From positions 1-64,000 of the forward strand of contig MU858166.1 in the NCBI GenBank assembly GCA_033297075.1: DNA of 64,000 nucleotides, read 5' to 3'. The first letter of the stretch is position 1. The number at the start of each line of letters is the position of its first letter. The notes under the pieces were generated by a model. That model was not told the DNA's origin and did no database searches. It saw only the letters and a list, made by a program, of their open reading frames with translations. The stretch comes from Rhypophila decipiens. Its lineage: Eukaryota; Ascomycota; Sordariomycetes; Sordariales; Naviculisporaceae. This document shows positions 1 through 10,506 of the stretch, piece by piece. The translations under genes and the position numbers were made by a program.

Positions 1-962
1 GTCTACTATCTTGTTCAAGCTTACAAGCTCTTAGTTAGAGCAACCTGATCAGTGACAGTACTTGCAGTACTTACCGCGTACAACCTCCTTTCCAATTGTC
101 AACCCCCGTTAGGCGTCCTGCCTTGCAGTCTGTACCTACCCAGGTGTCAGGTTGTAAAAATACCGTAATTCATTATGTTTAGCCGTAAACATACTGGTAA
201 TAACATGTTTTACAACCCACTCCAGCCTGTAATGTAGGTACGTAGTCGCCATGATCTCATCTAGCCACCATTGCCAACAGATCCGTCCTCGGTGGAGTGA
301 AAGGAGCCACATACGGGGCACGGGATTGGGTCGGAAATAAACGCAATTAAGGGAAGAATTGGAAAGACTGAGAAGGGAAGCAAGGAGTGTGAAGCTGGAA
401 ATGGCTATATCAGGATAATAGCCTAGCGTGCAATTACGGTCCCGTTTTTACGCGTCACAAGGAGTTCACTAGGGTGTTTCCACTATACGTCCAATACGAC
501 TTAGAGTCGCTGCCATGGGATTGGGGCGGGTGCGGGATGATCAAGCAACAATGTCGACGCCCAATGACACGAGTCAAGACCACAGTCTCCCCTTCGCCCC
601 TGGTATCGTCTATATCCCCAGCCCGCCAACCCATGTCGACGAGATATATATGAATTGTGTGGGGTAAAAGCCGCAAGGGACGGGTTGTCTTTCCTCTGAC
701 CAGGCACGAAATGACAGGTCACGGGGACAGTGCGGGGAGTGCGGGATGCGGAAGCACCCACGCCGGTCCCGAAATTTCGGCTCCGGCTAAACGGCTATTT
801 CGGAAGCCCGTGGAGGAGGACGTCGCAATCCCGTCTGGGGTACATATCTAGCTGCTAAGTGCGCCCATTGAAAGCGAGAATAAAAAATGCGTCAACCACT
901 CATCTCACGCTGTCTTTACCGGTTCACCTAGGATCCCCTTCACCGGCCGCCAAACCGCAACC
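1..962. other. Left-edge non-coding stretch, upstream of the SMP-30 gene
   Basis: I see no convincing gene. Short open frames on both strands lack family features. The last few hundred bases should hold the promoter of the gene starting at 963; an A-rich patch lies near 880-888, but I cannot assign a TATA box with confidence. Confidence 0.5.
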
Positions 963-2018
963 ATGCGATCCCAATTCCTCACCTGCCTCCTGGCGCTCGC
1001 CCACAGCGCCGCCGCGCAGCTCCCGCCGACGGTCGACTCCAATGCCAGGGTCACCAAGCTCGCGACCCTCCCTAGGGAGTCGTACACGGTCGACCAGCCC
1101 TTCACCGAGGGCGCCACCCGCGACCCGGCCACGGGCGATGTCTACTTTGTCGACCAAAACTCCAACAAGATCCTCAAGTGGACCGTGGCCACCAACCAGC
1201 TGTCCGTCTTTATGCACCCGGCGGGCTACTCCAACGGCATGACCTTCGACAAGGCCGGCAAGCTCATCGCCTGCGCCGACGAGCGCAACCAGCTGTGGGA
1301 GATCTCGACCAACGTCACCAAATCCATCCCGTACCCCCAGCCGCTGAACCCCAACGTCGGCGACAGGGGGAGGAGCGGCAACATCGTGCTGCCCGAGTAC
1401 AGCGTCATCATGGACGGCAAGTACAACGGCAAGCAGCTCGGCGGGCCCAACGACGTGTGGGCCATGCCGGACAACAGCCTGTACTTTACCGACCCGTTCT
1501 GGTCCCGCAAGTGGTGGGCCAACGGCCGGCGCGCAGAGCAGGAGGTCAACACGGTCTACCGCCTCTCGCCAGACCGCAAGACGCTCACCCGCGCGCTGCC
1601 CAACTTCCTCACCTCGGACGGCCGGGCCGGCAGCCCCAACGGCATCATCGGGTCCCCTGACGGCAAAACGCTCTACGTCGCGGCCTTCCAGGGCCCCGGC
1701 AACGGCGGCGGCGAGACGTATGCGTATGATGTCGGCGCCAACGGTGTGCTCTCGAACCGCCGGCGCTGGGCCCAGTTTGGCAGCGACGGCATGACCATGG
1801 ACAACCAGGGCAACATGTACATGTGCGCGCCCGTCAGCCAGAGTGGTATCACGGTCGTGAGCATTGCGACCGGCCAGAAGGTTGGCTTCATCCCTGTGCC
1901 GGAGCAGCCGGCCAACGTGGCCTTTGGCGGCGTAGACCAGTCGACGCTGTATATCACTGCCAAGACGGGCTTTTACTCCATTCCTACCAAGGTCAAGGGC
2001 GCCCATCTCGTCAAGTAG
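963..2018 (+). CDS. Secreted SMP-30/gluconolactonase-like beta-propeller protein
   Basis: This is a single-exon gene for 351 aa. Residues 1-19 form a clear secretion signal (MRSQFLTCLLALAHSAAAQ). The remainder reads as an SMP-30/gluconolactonase/LRE-like six-bladed propeller. It shows repeated blade motifs such as DPATGDVYFVDQNSNKI, FDKAGKLIACADERNQLWEI, GGPNDVWAMPDNSLYFTDP and SPNGIIGSPDGKTLYVAAF. The Glu, Asn and Asp positions that bind the divalent metal in this family look present (E in PFTEGA near residue 49, N in GGPNDV, D in SPDG). The family hydrolyses lactones such as gluconolactone with Ca2+ or Zn2+; the substrate here is unknown. The signal peptide indicates an extracellular enzyme. 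The gene ends facing the 208-aa unknown gene. The family call is firm, the exact substrate is not. Confidence 0.88.
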   Translation: MRSQFLTCLLALAHSAAAQLPPTVDSNARVTKLATLPRESYTVDQPFTEGATRDPATGDVYFVDQNSNKILKWTVATNQLSVFMHPAGYSNGMTFDKAGKLIACADERNQLWEISTNVTKSIPYPQPLNPNVGDRGRSGNIVLPEYSVIMDGKYNGKQLGGPNDVWAMPDNSLYFTDPFWSRKWWANGRRAEQEVNTVYRLSPDRKTLTRALPNFLTSDGRAGSPNGIIGSPDGKTLYVAAFQGPGNGGGETYAYDVGANGVLSNRRRWAQFGSDGMTMDNQGNMYMCAPVSQSGITVVSIATGQKVGFIPVPEQPANVAFGGVDQSTLYITAKTGFYSIPTKVKGAHLVK

Positions 2019-2429
2019 ACTTGTGAGACCATCAACAAGAGGCGAAGGTGGAAGGTGGTGTTGGATACATGGTGCAAGTGCCCTAAAGTACATAGCAAAA
2101 GCAGATATTGTATATATGGAGCGTTTCCTTGAGTGCCCGAAGGCGGGGAAGGCTGGTGTCCGGTTTGAGGATGAGGGTCGTTTTTTACGACGCAGGTTCA
2201 TGTATATAAGTTTTGTGAGAATATTACATAAACTTTCCAAAGTGTTTATCAGCCCCTTTAAACCGATGGCTATTGAGCGCAGGTCATTTCATCACTGAGG
2301 CCTGGCTATTAGAGCTAGCAATTCCAGTCCTCGGTATTCAACCCCCCCTTTCCCTCCTAGGTATTCAATCTTGATACCCGCTAATGACAATACAGGCCTT
2401 GGAATGGGGATATTCAAGGTCTCGATCCC
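2019..2429. other. Intergenic region between two converging genes
   Basis: This 411-base stretch lies between the 3' ends of the SMP-30 gene (+) and the 208-aa gene (-). It should hold both 3' UTRs. I see no gene in it. Confidence 0.5.
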
Positions 2430-3056
2430 TCAGTTGAACCTAGAAATTCGACAGTCAGTAAATCTAATACATGGATAACCTGGATTTCCAAGAAAACTGA
2501 CCCTCACGCCGTTTTGCTCAATCAAATCCCCAATCGGGATACGCCAAGAGGTATTGCTGCCCTGATGAAACAGGTCCGGTACGCCTTTGATCTTGGGAAG
2601 AGTATTGCCCATCTTGGGAACAATATTGCCCAGTTTCCCAGAGATATTCGCACTCACACCCTCACGACTACCAATCTCATCGTCATTGTCGTTCTTGCCG
2701 CTGTACAGATTCGACCGCCAGCCGTCGTGGAACATGCCGCTGTCGAGATTCGTGCAATCACCCAGGCGAGCGTGAGGAATGGATCCGTCACTGGCGGGCA
2801 TCTCGCAGTAGACGTCAAACTTGAGCTTGGCTTCTTCTTCCGAGTCGCCACCGAGCCAGAATGAGAGGGTCGTGGAGAGGCCGTCACGACCGTCGCTCTT
2901 GGTGATTGTCACGCCCTGGTTGTCTTGTAGGTGCGGTGTCACTTCGGTGGTTCCGTCGAGGGGCATGTATGTGTCGTGGCGGGCGAAATGGATTGGATAC
3001 TCGGGATCGAGCTCATTGTCGATATTGAGGTCGAAAGTGTAAGGATCAGGAGCCAT
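2430..3056 (-). CDS. Hypothetical 208-aa protein next to the killer-toxin-like chitinase
   Basis: This is an open frame of 208 aa without introns, acidic at the start (MAPDPYTFDLNIDNELDPEY) and without a signal peptide or membrane segment. I do not recognise a family. Residues about 145-165 contain a short internal echo: GKLGNIVPKMGNTLPKIK has two G-N-x-x-P-K units. The C-terminal half has scattered aromatic and glycine residues consistent with a compact beta-rich fold. It lies on the same strand as the chitinase, about 505 bases downstream of it. That position makes it a possible partner of the chitinase, but nothing in the sequence proves it. It is probably a real gene because the frame is long and continuous, but a start or intron error is possible. 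Confidence 0.5.
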   Translation of the reverse strand: MAPDPYTFDLNIDNELDPEYPIHFARHDTYMPLDGTTEVTPHLQDNQGVTITKSDGRDGLSTTLSFWLGGDSEEEAKLKFDVYCEMPASDGSIPHARLGDCTNLDSGMFHDGWRSNLYSGKNDNDDEIGSREGVSANISGKLGNIVPKMGNTLPKIKGVPDLFHQGSNTSWRIPIGDLIEQNGVRVSFLGNPGYPCIRFTDCRISRFN

Positions 3057-3561
3057 GCTGGATTAGATTACTGGTAGAACTGGTGAAGCAAAGACAATAG
3101 CAGCTCTGAAGTTGTGGCGAGATGTGCATGTCTGGGAAATAGAGGTCTACCGTCCAAGAGTACCAGCAGATGTCCATGTCCAAAGACGTCATTCCGCTGC
3201 AATAGCGGAGTAACTCAAACTCAGGGGTCTGAATGCTCATCATGACACCATCAGCCAAATAACGGGGTCATTCAGATTGTCATCATAATGATAACATCAG
3301 TTAAATAGCTTTAGCTACCCGAATGTAGGAAATGATCAAGGCTTCTGGCCGTCTCGGATTGGACGTTTTACCGTGCAGCCCTGTAACTGCCCTCATGCAC
3401 AAGTCACATCCGTCCACTTGAGAAGATGAGCATAACGATCAAAGTGAACATGAAGTCAAAGAACAAAAACAATTCTCATGTTACATCGTAATCTTGCATG
3501 TACAAATTCGAATGCTAGCCCATATTTATCTTCTCTTTATCTTCATCCAACACCCGCCAGC
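3057..3561. other. Intergenic, promoter side of the 208-aa gene
   Basis: These 505 bases hold the 3' flank of the chitinase gene and the presumed promoter of the 208-aa gene, both on the minus strand. I see no further gene; the stretch is relatively A+T rich. Confidence 0.5.
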
Positions 3562-6500
3562 TCACAAGCCAGTCACAGCAGGCGCAACAGCAGTCAAAAC
3601 CTTGCGACTCCCCGTCCCATCAACCACAACAACAGGAACAACGACCTCAACATCAGGCAGTCCCGTAGCCTCAGCCTCGACCATGGCAGGCACAGTCCTA
3701 CTGCTCACAGTATCCTCATCATCCAGTCCCAATTCCCTCCTAGCACCCGCCAACAATTCCCTCACCTCGTCCTCCTTATTCTCCCTCCTCTCCCGAAGCC
3801 TCAAATCCGCCTCAACCAACTCCTCCATCTCTTTCGGGCTAGGAACCCGACTTACGTTCCTTGCCGGATCCTCAACAAGCACATCAAACATCTCCCCTCC
3901 AAATCCCAAAATCCCCACATCCCTCCTCCTCACCGGAAAATTCGGCTGTCGATTCCCGATCAACGCCGGCGTGGGGGGCACCTTCCACAAATTAATATTC
4001 GCGCGATTAACACTGAGATCGGTATTCAAGATGGCAAAGGTAGGATCATCAACCAGGTCCCGGGGGTAACACTCGTTCTGCGCCAGCCCGGCCGTGGCAG
4101 CTTGTGCCAATGGGAGTCCGTCCATGTCAAAGGACATGCTCATTACCGCGAGTGTTAGCCTCTTCCTACACTCTACCGTGGCGACCCGCATTCTGGGCGA
4201 ATCAATCGTCCTTTGCCCAACAGGATCACAATCAGAGCTTGCATTCTCGGGACAAAAGCCGTTCCAGAGTTGTCCTGCGCCTCCATTGTCTTCTTTGTGG
4301 TTGTACCGGATGAGCTGGCCCGGGTCACCTTGCCAAAAGTGCTGAGGAGGCCATTCATCGCGCTCGCAGCGATCTTGCGGACGACGCATCCAGACGCGCC
4401 ATTCTTTGACGTGCGTGTCGCCCCAGGCTTTTGTTGCTGGTCCGCCTTGCATAAAGTTTCTGGCTGGGACGAAGGCAGAGCAGGTAAGCGGGTTGAAACG
4501 GGCATTTCGTCCGGCAGCCGAAGAGTAATGGTAGCATGCTTGCGGCCAGCGCTCGCCGTCGCAGATCTTGCGGGTGGTGGAGTAGATTGTCGAGGTGGCT
4601 GTGTAAGAGGTTACTGTTTTTTTGCAGTCTGCTCTCTTGTTACGCGGACAGGCTGATTCTTTGGACGTTGTCTTCGGAGGTTCGTGAGTGGAAGGGGGAG
4701 CACGAGAGGTAGGTGGTTTGGTCGGCTTGTCCATGTTTAGCGTGTGTTTCTTGCCAAAGATTTTAAAGACGGCTTTGCCTTCCTTTTCGATTCCTTTGAC
4801 GCAGAGTTGGATTAGAGCGGGCGTGGCGGCTATTTCTGCAATGTCGAGGATTTCTCCGATGATGGGGATCAAAGCCTCGGCTGCTTCTAAGGGCAGGAGT
4901 AAGGCCGGGACGGCGACACGGCAGAAGACCTTGGCGGCGATGTCAAGCGCTGCTTGCTCGGCGGCTGCTTCGGCCGCCGCCTTGGCTGCGTCTTTGGCCT
5001 TCTCTTCCAGCTCGGCTTTGGTCGGGGCGGGCTTGAAGCCTTTGCAGCAGTAGGTTTGCTGGCCGCCTGTGCAGGTCTGATCGCCCTTCTTCTTGTCGTG
5101 CGAGTTGGTGTTTGTCGTGACTTGGGTTTCTCCATCGTCACAGCCGCCCATGCAGGATAGACCTGCGCCGCGGAAACCGCGCCAGACACAGGTGCCTAGG
5201 GTGGTGCCGCTGTCGCAGCATAAAGGGCGGTATTTACCCTTGGGACAACGGTCCGAGGTTGACAAGGAGCCGGGCTGGCCGTTGGAGGAAGTTGCTTCTG
5301 ACTGTCCCTTGGGACACTTGCCTCCGCAGTCGCCGTACCGGCAGGTGATGCTGGCTTGTTGGTCTGCGGCTAGCTGGCTGGCGTCGGCCTGCTGTGAGAG
5401 AGTGACCCCCGCTGCTTGGCCCAGTCCGTTGGATGCGCCCTGATCGACCTGGTCCATGGCCCAGACCATAGTACCACCCAGACAGCGCTTGTTGGCAAAG
5501 TCGCGCTTTTGCTGAAAGGTATCAGCGTCATCGTAGGATACCCACTGATTTGAGTCCCAGGTGATCCACTTGACGCCGGCGGTCTTGTCCCACACAGGCG
5601 TGAGGCTCTTTGCTTTGATAATGTCAAGGATCTCTTTGTTATCAAGAATACCGGCTGCGTTGGAGCAAGGTCCCGCGTTGGCAGGTCCGGAAAATTGGCA
5701 CGCTCCGTTGGGCGTGCTGCAGGATGGGCTAGACAGCGAAAAGCTCCGGCCGTACCAGCCCTGGCCAAGCACAACTTTCTCGGGCTTCACACCTGACCTC
5801 CACATGAGGTCCAGGCCGAGATCGATCTCGGTCAGATTGGTGTGAGGCGCGATGTAAGGGCCTACAAAGGTCGACTCCTTGTCCCACGTGCCGTGGAGGT
5901 CATATGACATGAGATTGAACCAGTCCAGGTAGGGCTGAATTCCTGCCAGGTCGAAATGTTGGAGATACCAATACGACGTTGGGAGTGTCATTGTGAGGCC
6001 GTACTTGTTGCCAAACGCCGCTTTCATCTCCTTGGCGAGGGAGACGTAATTGGCAGCGTCAGCAGGCGAACCCCCACGGTCGTCGGCACCTGGGTATTCC
6101 CAGTCGAGATCGACGCCGTCGAAGCCGTACGTGTTCATGAACTTGATGGCCCCGTCAATGAACTTCTTACGATTGGCCTGGGAGCTGGTCATGGTGCTGA
6201 AGGCCTGCTGCGTTGGACCTGGGTCGGTAAAGGACCACCCGCCCACAGAGATCCAGGTCTGGATACCGCTGGCTCTGGACTTGAGACCGGTAAAGCGCTG
6301 GTAGAGCGATGCGGCGTTGGAGTCCATTGATGTGATTTGAAAGGACGAGGCGTCAAAGAAGGCGAAAGCAAAGTTGATGTGCGTGAAGCCGGCGAGGTTC
6401 AGATCCTCGGGCTTGACGGGATCGCACTTTCTCGTGTTGGACCAGCTCTCGTAGTAGCCGATAGTCTTCTTGGACGAGCTGGTGCCGCCGCACGAGGGAC

Positions 6501-6969
6501 GGTTGACCTTTCCACAGCCTCCCCATTGGGTGTCGCAGGCTGGGTAGACGGGGTCGTCCTTGTTGTCCCAGATGCAAAACTCGTCGGTCGAGCCGCAGAA
6601 GCCAAACTTGGAGCAGCAGACGTTGAGAGGGCATTTTTGGTGGCCTGATTTGCCGTAGGGGCCGCACTCTGACTTGGCGTCGCAGTTGTGCTGGCAGCCG
6701 GTACCGCAGAACTTGGCCGAGTAGCCGCAGAGGTTGTCCTTGCTGCAGCAGGCCCCGTTGGCACAAGGTGTGCTGGCATCGCAGGTACCAATAGGGAGGG
6801 CCCGGGAATGAAGAGACGAGTTGGATGAGAATTCTGGTGATGCCCGTTCCACGTCTAGGCTGTAGCCTCTAGGCCCACGGAGATTGCCATGGGTTGGACT
6901 GGAGGCTTGAACAGAGGAGAGTAAGGACGCAGTGAGGACTCCGAGAGCAGTGAAAGAGAAGCCCATCAT
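3562..6969 (-). CDS. Killer-toxin-like GH18 chitinase with hevein modules and a nuclease-like C-terminal module
   Basis: This is a single exon for 1135 aa. Domains in order: signal peptide 1-22; two cysteine-rich hevein-type chitin-binding modules at about 63-95 and 100-150; a GH18 domain at about 168-525 with SVGGWS near 241 and the catalytic motif DGVDLDWEYP at 284-293 (general acid E291); two cysteine-rich stretches at about 543-645; an Ala/Glu-rich helical stretch and a hydrophobic segment at about 650-725; a Pro/Thr/Ser linker; a Cys-rich module at about 802-925 with DEWPP at 871-875 and GGAGQLWNGFC at 896-906; and a charged tail to 1135. The architecture matches subgroup C (killer-toxin-like) fungal chitinases, related to the alpha subunit of yeast zymocin. 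The C-terminal module resembles the NucA/NucB DNase family by its D-E-[WY]-P core, which is my inference. It diverges from the LysM gene at 8275. A toxin role is plausible but unproven. Confidence 0.9.
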   Translation of the reverse strand: MMGFSFTALGVLTASLLSSVQASSPTHGNLRGPRGYSLDVERASPEFSSNSSLHSRALPIGTCDASTPCANGACCSKDNLCGYSAKFCGTGCQHNCDAKSECGPYGKSGHQKCPLNVCCSKFGFCGSTDEFCIWDNKDDPVYPACDTQWGGCGKVNRPSCGGTSSSKKTIGYYESWSNTRKCDPVKPEDLNLAGFTHINFAFAFFDASSFQITSMDSNAASLYQRFTGLKSRASGIQTWISVGGWSFTDPGPTQQAFSTMTSSQANRKKFIDGAIKFMNTYGFDGVDLDWEYPGADDRGGSPADAANYVSLAKEMKAAFGNKYGLTMTLPTSYWYLQHFDLAGIQPYLDWFNLMSYDLHGTWDKESTFVGPYIAPHTNLTEIDLGLDLMWRSGVKPEKVVLGQGWYGRSFSLSSPSCSTPNGACQFSGPANAGPCSNAAGILDNKEILDIIKAKSLTPVWDKTAGVKWITWDSNQWVSYDDADTFQQKRDFANKRCLGGTMVWAMDQVDQGASNGLGQAAGVTLSQQADASQLAADQQASITCRYGDCGGKCPKGQSEATSSNGQPGSLSTSDRCPKGKYRPLCCDSGTTLGTCVWRGFRGAGLSCMGGCDDGETQVTTNTNSHDKKKGDQTCTGGQQTYCCKGFKPAPTKAELEEKAKDAAKAAAEAAAEQAALDIAAKVFCRVAVPALLLPLEAAEALIPIIGEILDIAEIAATPALIQLCVKGIEKEGKAVFKIFGKKHTLNMDKPTKPPTSRAPPSTHEPPKTTSKESACPRNKRADCKKTVTSYTATSTIYSTTRKICDGERWPQACYHYSSAAGRNARFNPLTCSAFVPARNFMQGGPATKAWGDTHVKEWRVWMRRPQDRCERDEWPPQHFWQGDPGQLIRYNHKEDNGGAGQLWNGFCPENASSDCDPVGQRTIDSPRMRVATVECRKRLTLAVMSMSFDMDGLPLAQAATAGLAQNECYPRDLVDDPTFAILNTDLSVNRANINLWKVPPTPALIGNRQPNFPVRRRDVGILGFGGEMFDVLVEDPARNVSRVPSPKEMEELVEADLRLRERRENKEDEVRELLAGARRELGLDDEDTVSSRTVPAMVEAEATGLPDVEVVVPVVVVDGTGSRKVLTAVAPAVTGL
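4195..4566 (-). other. NucA/NucB-like module inside the chitinase gene
   Basis: This segment encodes residues about 802-925 of the chitinase. It is rich in Cys and aromatic residues, with a D-E-W-P-P core (871-875), an N-H-K-E-D-N-G-G-A-G-Q stretch after it and paired cysteines around both. Bacterial NucA/NucB nucleases have a C-D-E-Y-P-F core followed by an N-x-x-Q-G region. The likeness is by eye only and needs a profile comparison. Confidence 0.45.
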
Positions 6970-8274
6970 GTTGGCGTCAGTGCCCCGAGTGTGCCAGAAG
7001 AGGCAGAGCGATCAGAAGGGAGCGAGGACGGACAGGCCAGGTCTTGATAACCAAGGCGAGGGACGTGAGAATATCACGTCTCCTCGAGAGTGGCCCCTGC
7101 TGTCCACTCAGGGGTAGCCCCTGACACGACCAAGTCGGCATTTTTCCCGGAAAGGCCTTGATCCTGCTGGGTGCGAATATTGATCCCGGTTCTGCCGAAA
7201 GCCCCGAGGCGATGCGGTTATGGAATCAATATTGTCACGTAACATTGATGGTATACAGTTCATATGGCCACTCCACCCTCCCTTCATTATACTCATCAAA
7301 CGACTAGCAGGCCAAAAAGTGTGCCTGTCGTTGCAATATTGCTCGGAAAGCATCTGACTGTGTCAATAATGAGCAGTTTTGTTCCATACTCACAAGCAGG
7401 AATACCACCACATCGGTAAGCTGACTCTTGTTAGTTAGATTACAAGTGTTCACCGGGATAGATTGATTCTAAGGGGATAGTGATGCATGGTCGAGGAGAC
7501 GGGTAGGAGCCGCATCCCTGAAGCACCCCTGGCCGTTCGAAGCTAAGCTTTTGTGCCGCTGATCAAGCTTTCTCGGCGTTTGTCAAGCTTTCTGGGCATT
7601 GTGGAGGGTAGCACCGATGCGACGTTGAATCTCACCATGTAGGAACGACCCATGCATGACAACCCGAGCCCTGTCTTGGTTTGCTACTGATGTTGTTCCT
7701 GCAGTGGTGTCGGGCACCAGTAAGCGCAATGGCTCTGTGCGTCCATCCATTACAATATCCTCTGGGAAATGATCACGGGTCATAGCGACTGCTGCCTGGC
7801 CTGATTAATGATCTGGTCTAGAACTGAGGTTCCCGCCCTACTTTCCCGGTCCGTTGGAAGCAAGTGAGATTTGTATCCGGGAAAATAGGGGCTACTACTA
7901 ATCCCGGTGAGCGTATAATCCGCGTATTTGACCGTACGGCGCTGACATGCGAGAATTGAAGCAATAGAACAATACCGACCTTCCGAATATGGCCAAGCCG
8001 GAGCTGAAATGGGTTCATTGTCTATTCCTGGACGTCCTTGACTCCAACCCGATATCCATCGGCCGACGCATAACTCAGGGGCTGAGCCATGTTCCTTTGC
8101 AGGCTCGACCAGACTGAGCCCAGATGACTTGGCGAGCGAGCCTTTTGGGTACAACGGTACATGATATCCGCAAGGGTCTCGAGGTCATTAGTCTTGTGCA
8201 ATATCTGGCAGAGATAACCAGCCACCCGACACCTCTGTTCCTCCCCGTCGTCAACATTTGTCAAGGAAGCTGCC
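6970..8274. promoter_or_regulatory. Shared divergent intergenic region of chitinase and LysM genes
   Basis: The 1.3 kb between the two divergent start codons contains no convincing gene and must contain both promoters. Two adjacent 20-base copies starting TCAAGCTTTCT lie at 7563-7582 and 7583-7602. A third AAGCTTTT-like word lies just upstream. This arrangement suits coordinated control of the two genes. Confidence 0.5.
7563..7602. repeat. Two tandem 20-bp copies in the divergent promoter
   Basis: The unit TCAAGCTTTCTCGGCGTTTG is followed directly by TCAAGCTTTCTGGGCATTGT. The first 11 bases are identical and there are only a few mismatches after. It could be a binding-site duplication or chance. 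Confidence 0.6.
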
Positions 8275-10506
8275 ATGGCACGACTAAATCTGTCTTTTGC
8301 AGGCTTGTTGCTGGTTGTTGGTCTGTCTGCAGCCCAGAACTCAAGCTTCAGCCTGTATCCAACTGTCGACCCAGACAGACTGGCCAGCGCGTTCAACATC
8401 TCAGTCGACTGTTTGGATGCCCTGTAAGTCTTCTTGTTCCATATTTGCTTCTCGGCTAACTGACAGGCAATAGGAACACCACGCTGCCATGTGACCAGAC
8501 TCTCTTGACCATGGCCGGCGATGTGGACAACTACTGGTGGGAGCAGGATAATATGACTGATCTCTGCACATATGGATGCTTCAACTCGGTCCAGAGTGTA
8601 AGTGCTGCTTGATGTTTTGGGTTATTCTTGACAAAGGACTGACTATGGTATAGTGGTTCGTGGACGTGGAAACTCGCTGTGCTGGTGATAGTCTGGTCTC
8701 GTTCGGCAAGCAAGTGCCAGCGGAATCCGTGGCCGGCAGATACTATGATGGTATTCAGGTTGCTTGTCTGACCAACGGCAAGTAAGTACACTGAATACAT
8801 CCGGCCAGAGCCAGCAAGAGTACTGACCGAGATAAACAGCTCCACGGCCGACGAAGATCCAGCTTGGTGTCTTCTTGACAGCCAAGAGTGGGTCGGCAGC
8901 GATGTCGCCCGGCCAGACTGCTCCGTCACTCCGTCAGATCCAGCCTGTGCAGATCCCACGGCCATCAGCGCAGACAACTCGCGTCTAGCCAATCTGTACC
9001 ATGACAACGTGGTATGTGCTTCCTCCACTTGACGGTCTCGAATCTCTGACTGACACAACACAGCTCTGCTCAGAATGCTTTGTCCAGATGATGCGCGTCC
9101 GCTTGTCGTCTCAATACCTCCCGGACCAAGACTACTCAGACTACCTTGTCTCTCAGTACCAAGACATCCTGGACGTCTGCCATTACTGGGACGAGGTGCC
9201 GCCGCTGGTAGTCTGGGCGCCCCCCAACTTTGATGCCGCGATCCCCCCTGCCATCGACCTGAGCAATTATACCTCAACCGGCTGCACGGGCCAGACCATC
9301 GTAAAGTCCACGCTTGATCCCAACGCCAACTGCGCAACCATAGCTCAGGCCTTCAACGTTGCCACGGGCGCAGTGCAAGCCGCGACAGGCTCAGACGCGT
9401 GCCTAGTCTCGACGTCTTCCATCTGTCTCCCGGCAGCCTGTACCCTCTTCCAGGTCCCTTCCTCTGGCACAACAACCTGCGACAGCCTGGCCAAATCATT
9501 CTCCACCTCCAGTCTCAACGTCACCGCCACCCAGTTCCTCACCTGGAACCCAACCATCAACGGCCTTTGCGACGCCCTGGCACCAGACGAGTACGTCTGC
9601 AAATCGCCCCCAGGGGGCTCTTACATCCCTCCGCCGCCAGCAGCCAACTCTTCAGCCAACGACGCAGGGCAATCCCGCGGAGGTGGCAACTCGGCAGGGA
9701 GCAATCCGAACGGACCAGGCGACGCCGGACCCCAGGGTGGCCTCCCGCGACAAGCAGGCATCGTCTCCGGCTGCACAGCTTTCCAAACGCCCGCCTCGGG
9801 GGTAGGCTGCTTCGACTTTGCCACAGGAAACGGCATCACTCCCGCCCAGCTCTACACATGGAACCCAGTCCTCGGTGCGCACGGAGAAAACTGCACAACC
9901 CAGTTCTGGCTAGGATACGCCTATTGTATCCGCGGCCCAGGCTTTTCCACCACCACCTCTTCCTCGCGCACAAGTACTTCCACCGGCGTGACCGCTCCGG
10001 GCCCAACCCAAACAGGAATCACATCAGGATGTACCAAATTTGCCAAAGCCAACTCGGGCGAAGTCTGCACCGCATTTGCTTCTCGTGTCGGCATCACCAC
10101 GGCCCAGTTATACGCATGGAATACCGTCCTCGGCGCCAACGGCGAGAACTGCGCGTCTAGTTTCTGGGCAGATGAGTATTACTGCGTTGCGGGACCGGCA
10201 GTCGTTACGACGACGACGAGTAAGACGTCGACTAAGCCTACTTCTACATCAGCGACAAAGACAAGCACAGCCGTCGCGACAACGACCAAGGTGACGCCCC
10301 CGGGACCTACGCAGACGGGGATTGCGGCGAATTGTAACAAATATGCCAAGGCCAATAGTGGTGAGTTTTGCTCTGCGTTTGCGACGAGGGTGGGCATTAG
10401 CGAGGCGAATCTGTATAAATGGAACACGGTGCTAGGCACGAATGGTGCTAATTGCGGGACGCTGTTCTGGGCGGATGAGTATTATTGTGTGGGTGTTGGT
10501 TCGTAG
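8275..10506 (+). CDS. Secreted multi-LysM chitin-binding protein
   Basis: Spliced model: 8275-8423, 8474-8597, 8654-8781, 8840-9011, 9064-10506, giving 671 aa. All four introns are 50-58 nt, GT-AG, and keep frame. Residues 1-20 are a signal peptide. The first 190 residues carry typical fungal LysM-protein features (CLDALNTTLPCDQ, NLYHDNVLCSECF). LysM or LysM-like modules follow at about 264-313, 317-370, 427-480, 513-565 and 614-666. The last three are near copies with W-N-[TP]-V-L-G-x-[NH]-G-x-N-C cores. Ser/Thr/Pro-rich linkers separate them. The family binds chitin or chito-oligosaccharides. Linked LysM genes are known next to subgroup C chitinases, and this one diverges from such a chitinase, so a joint cell-wall role is likely. 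There is no catalytic domain. Confidence 0.9.

Noticed and set aside
924..2240. 438-codon open frame on the minus strand opposite the SMP-30 gene
   Set aside because: It is a shadow of a GC-rich coding region. The plus-strand frame has a signal peptide and clear propeller motifs; the minus-strand peptide is Val/Gly/Arg-rich without a family.
3478..4158. Plus-strand frames of 190-226 codons opposite the chitinase C-terminus
   Set aside because: Low-complexity Ser/Pro/His peptides that mirror the minus-strand coding sequence.
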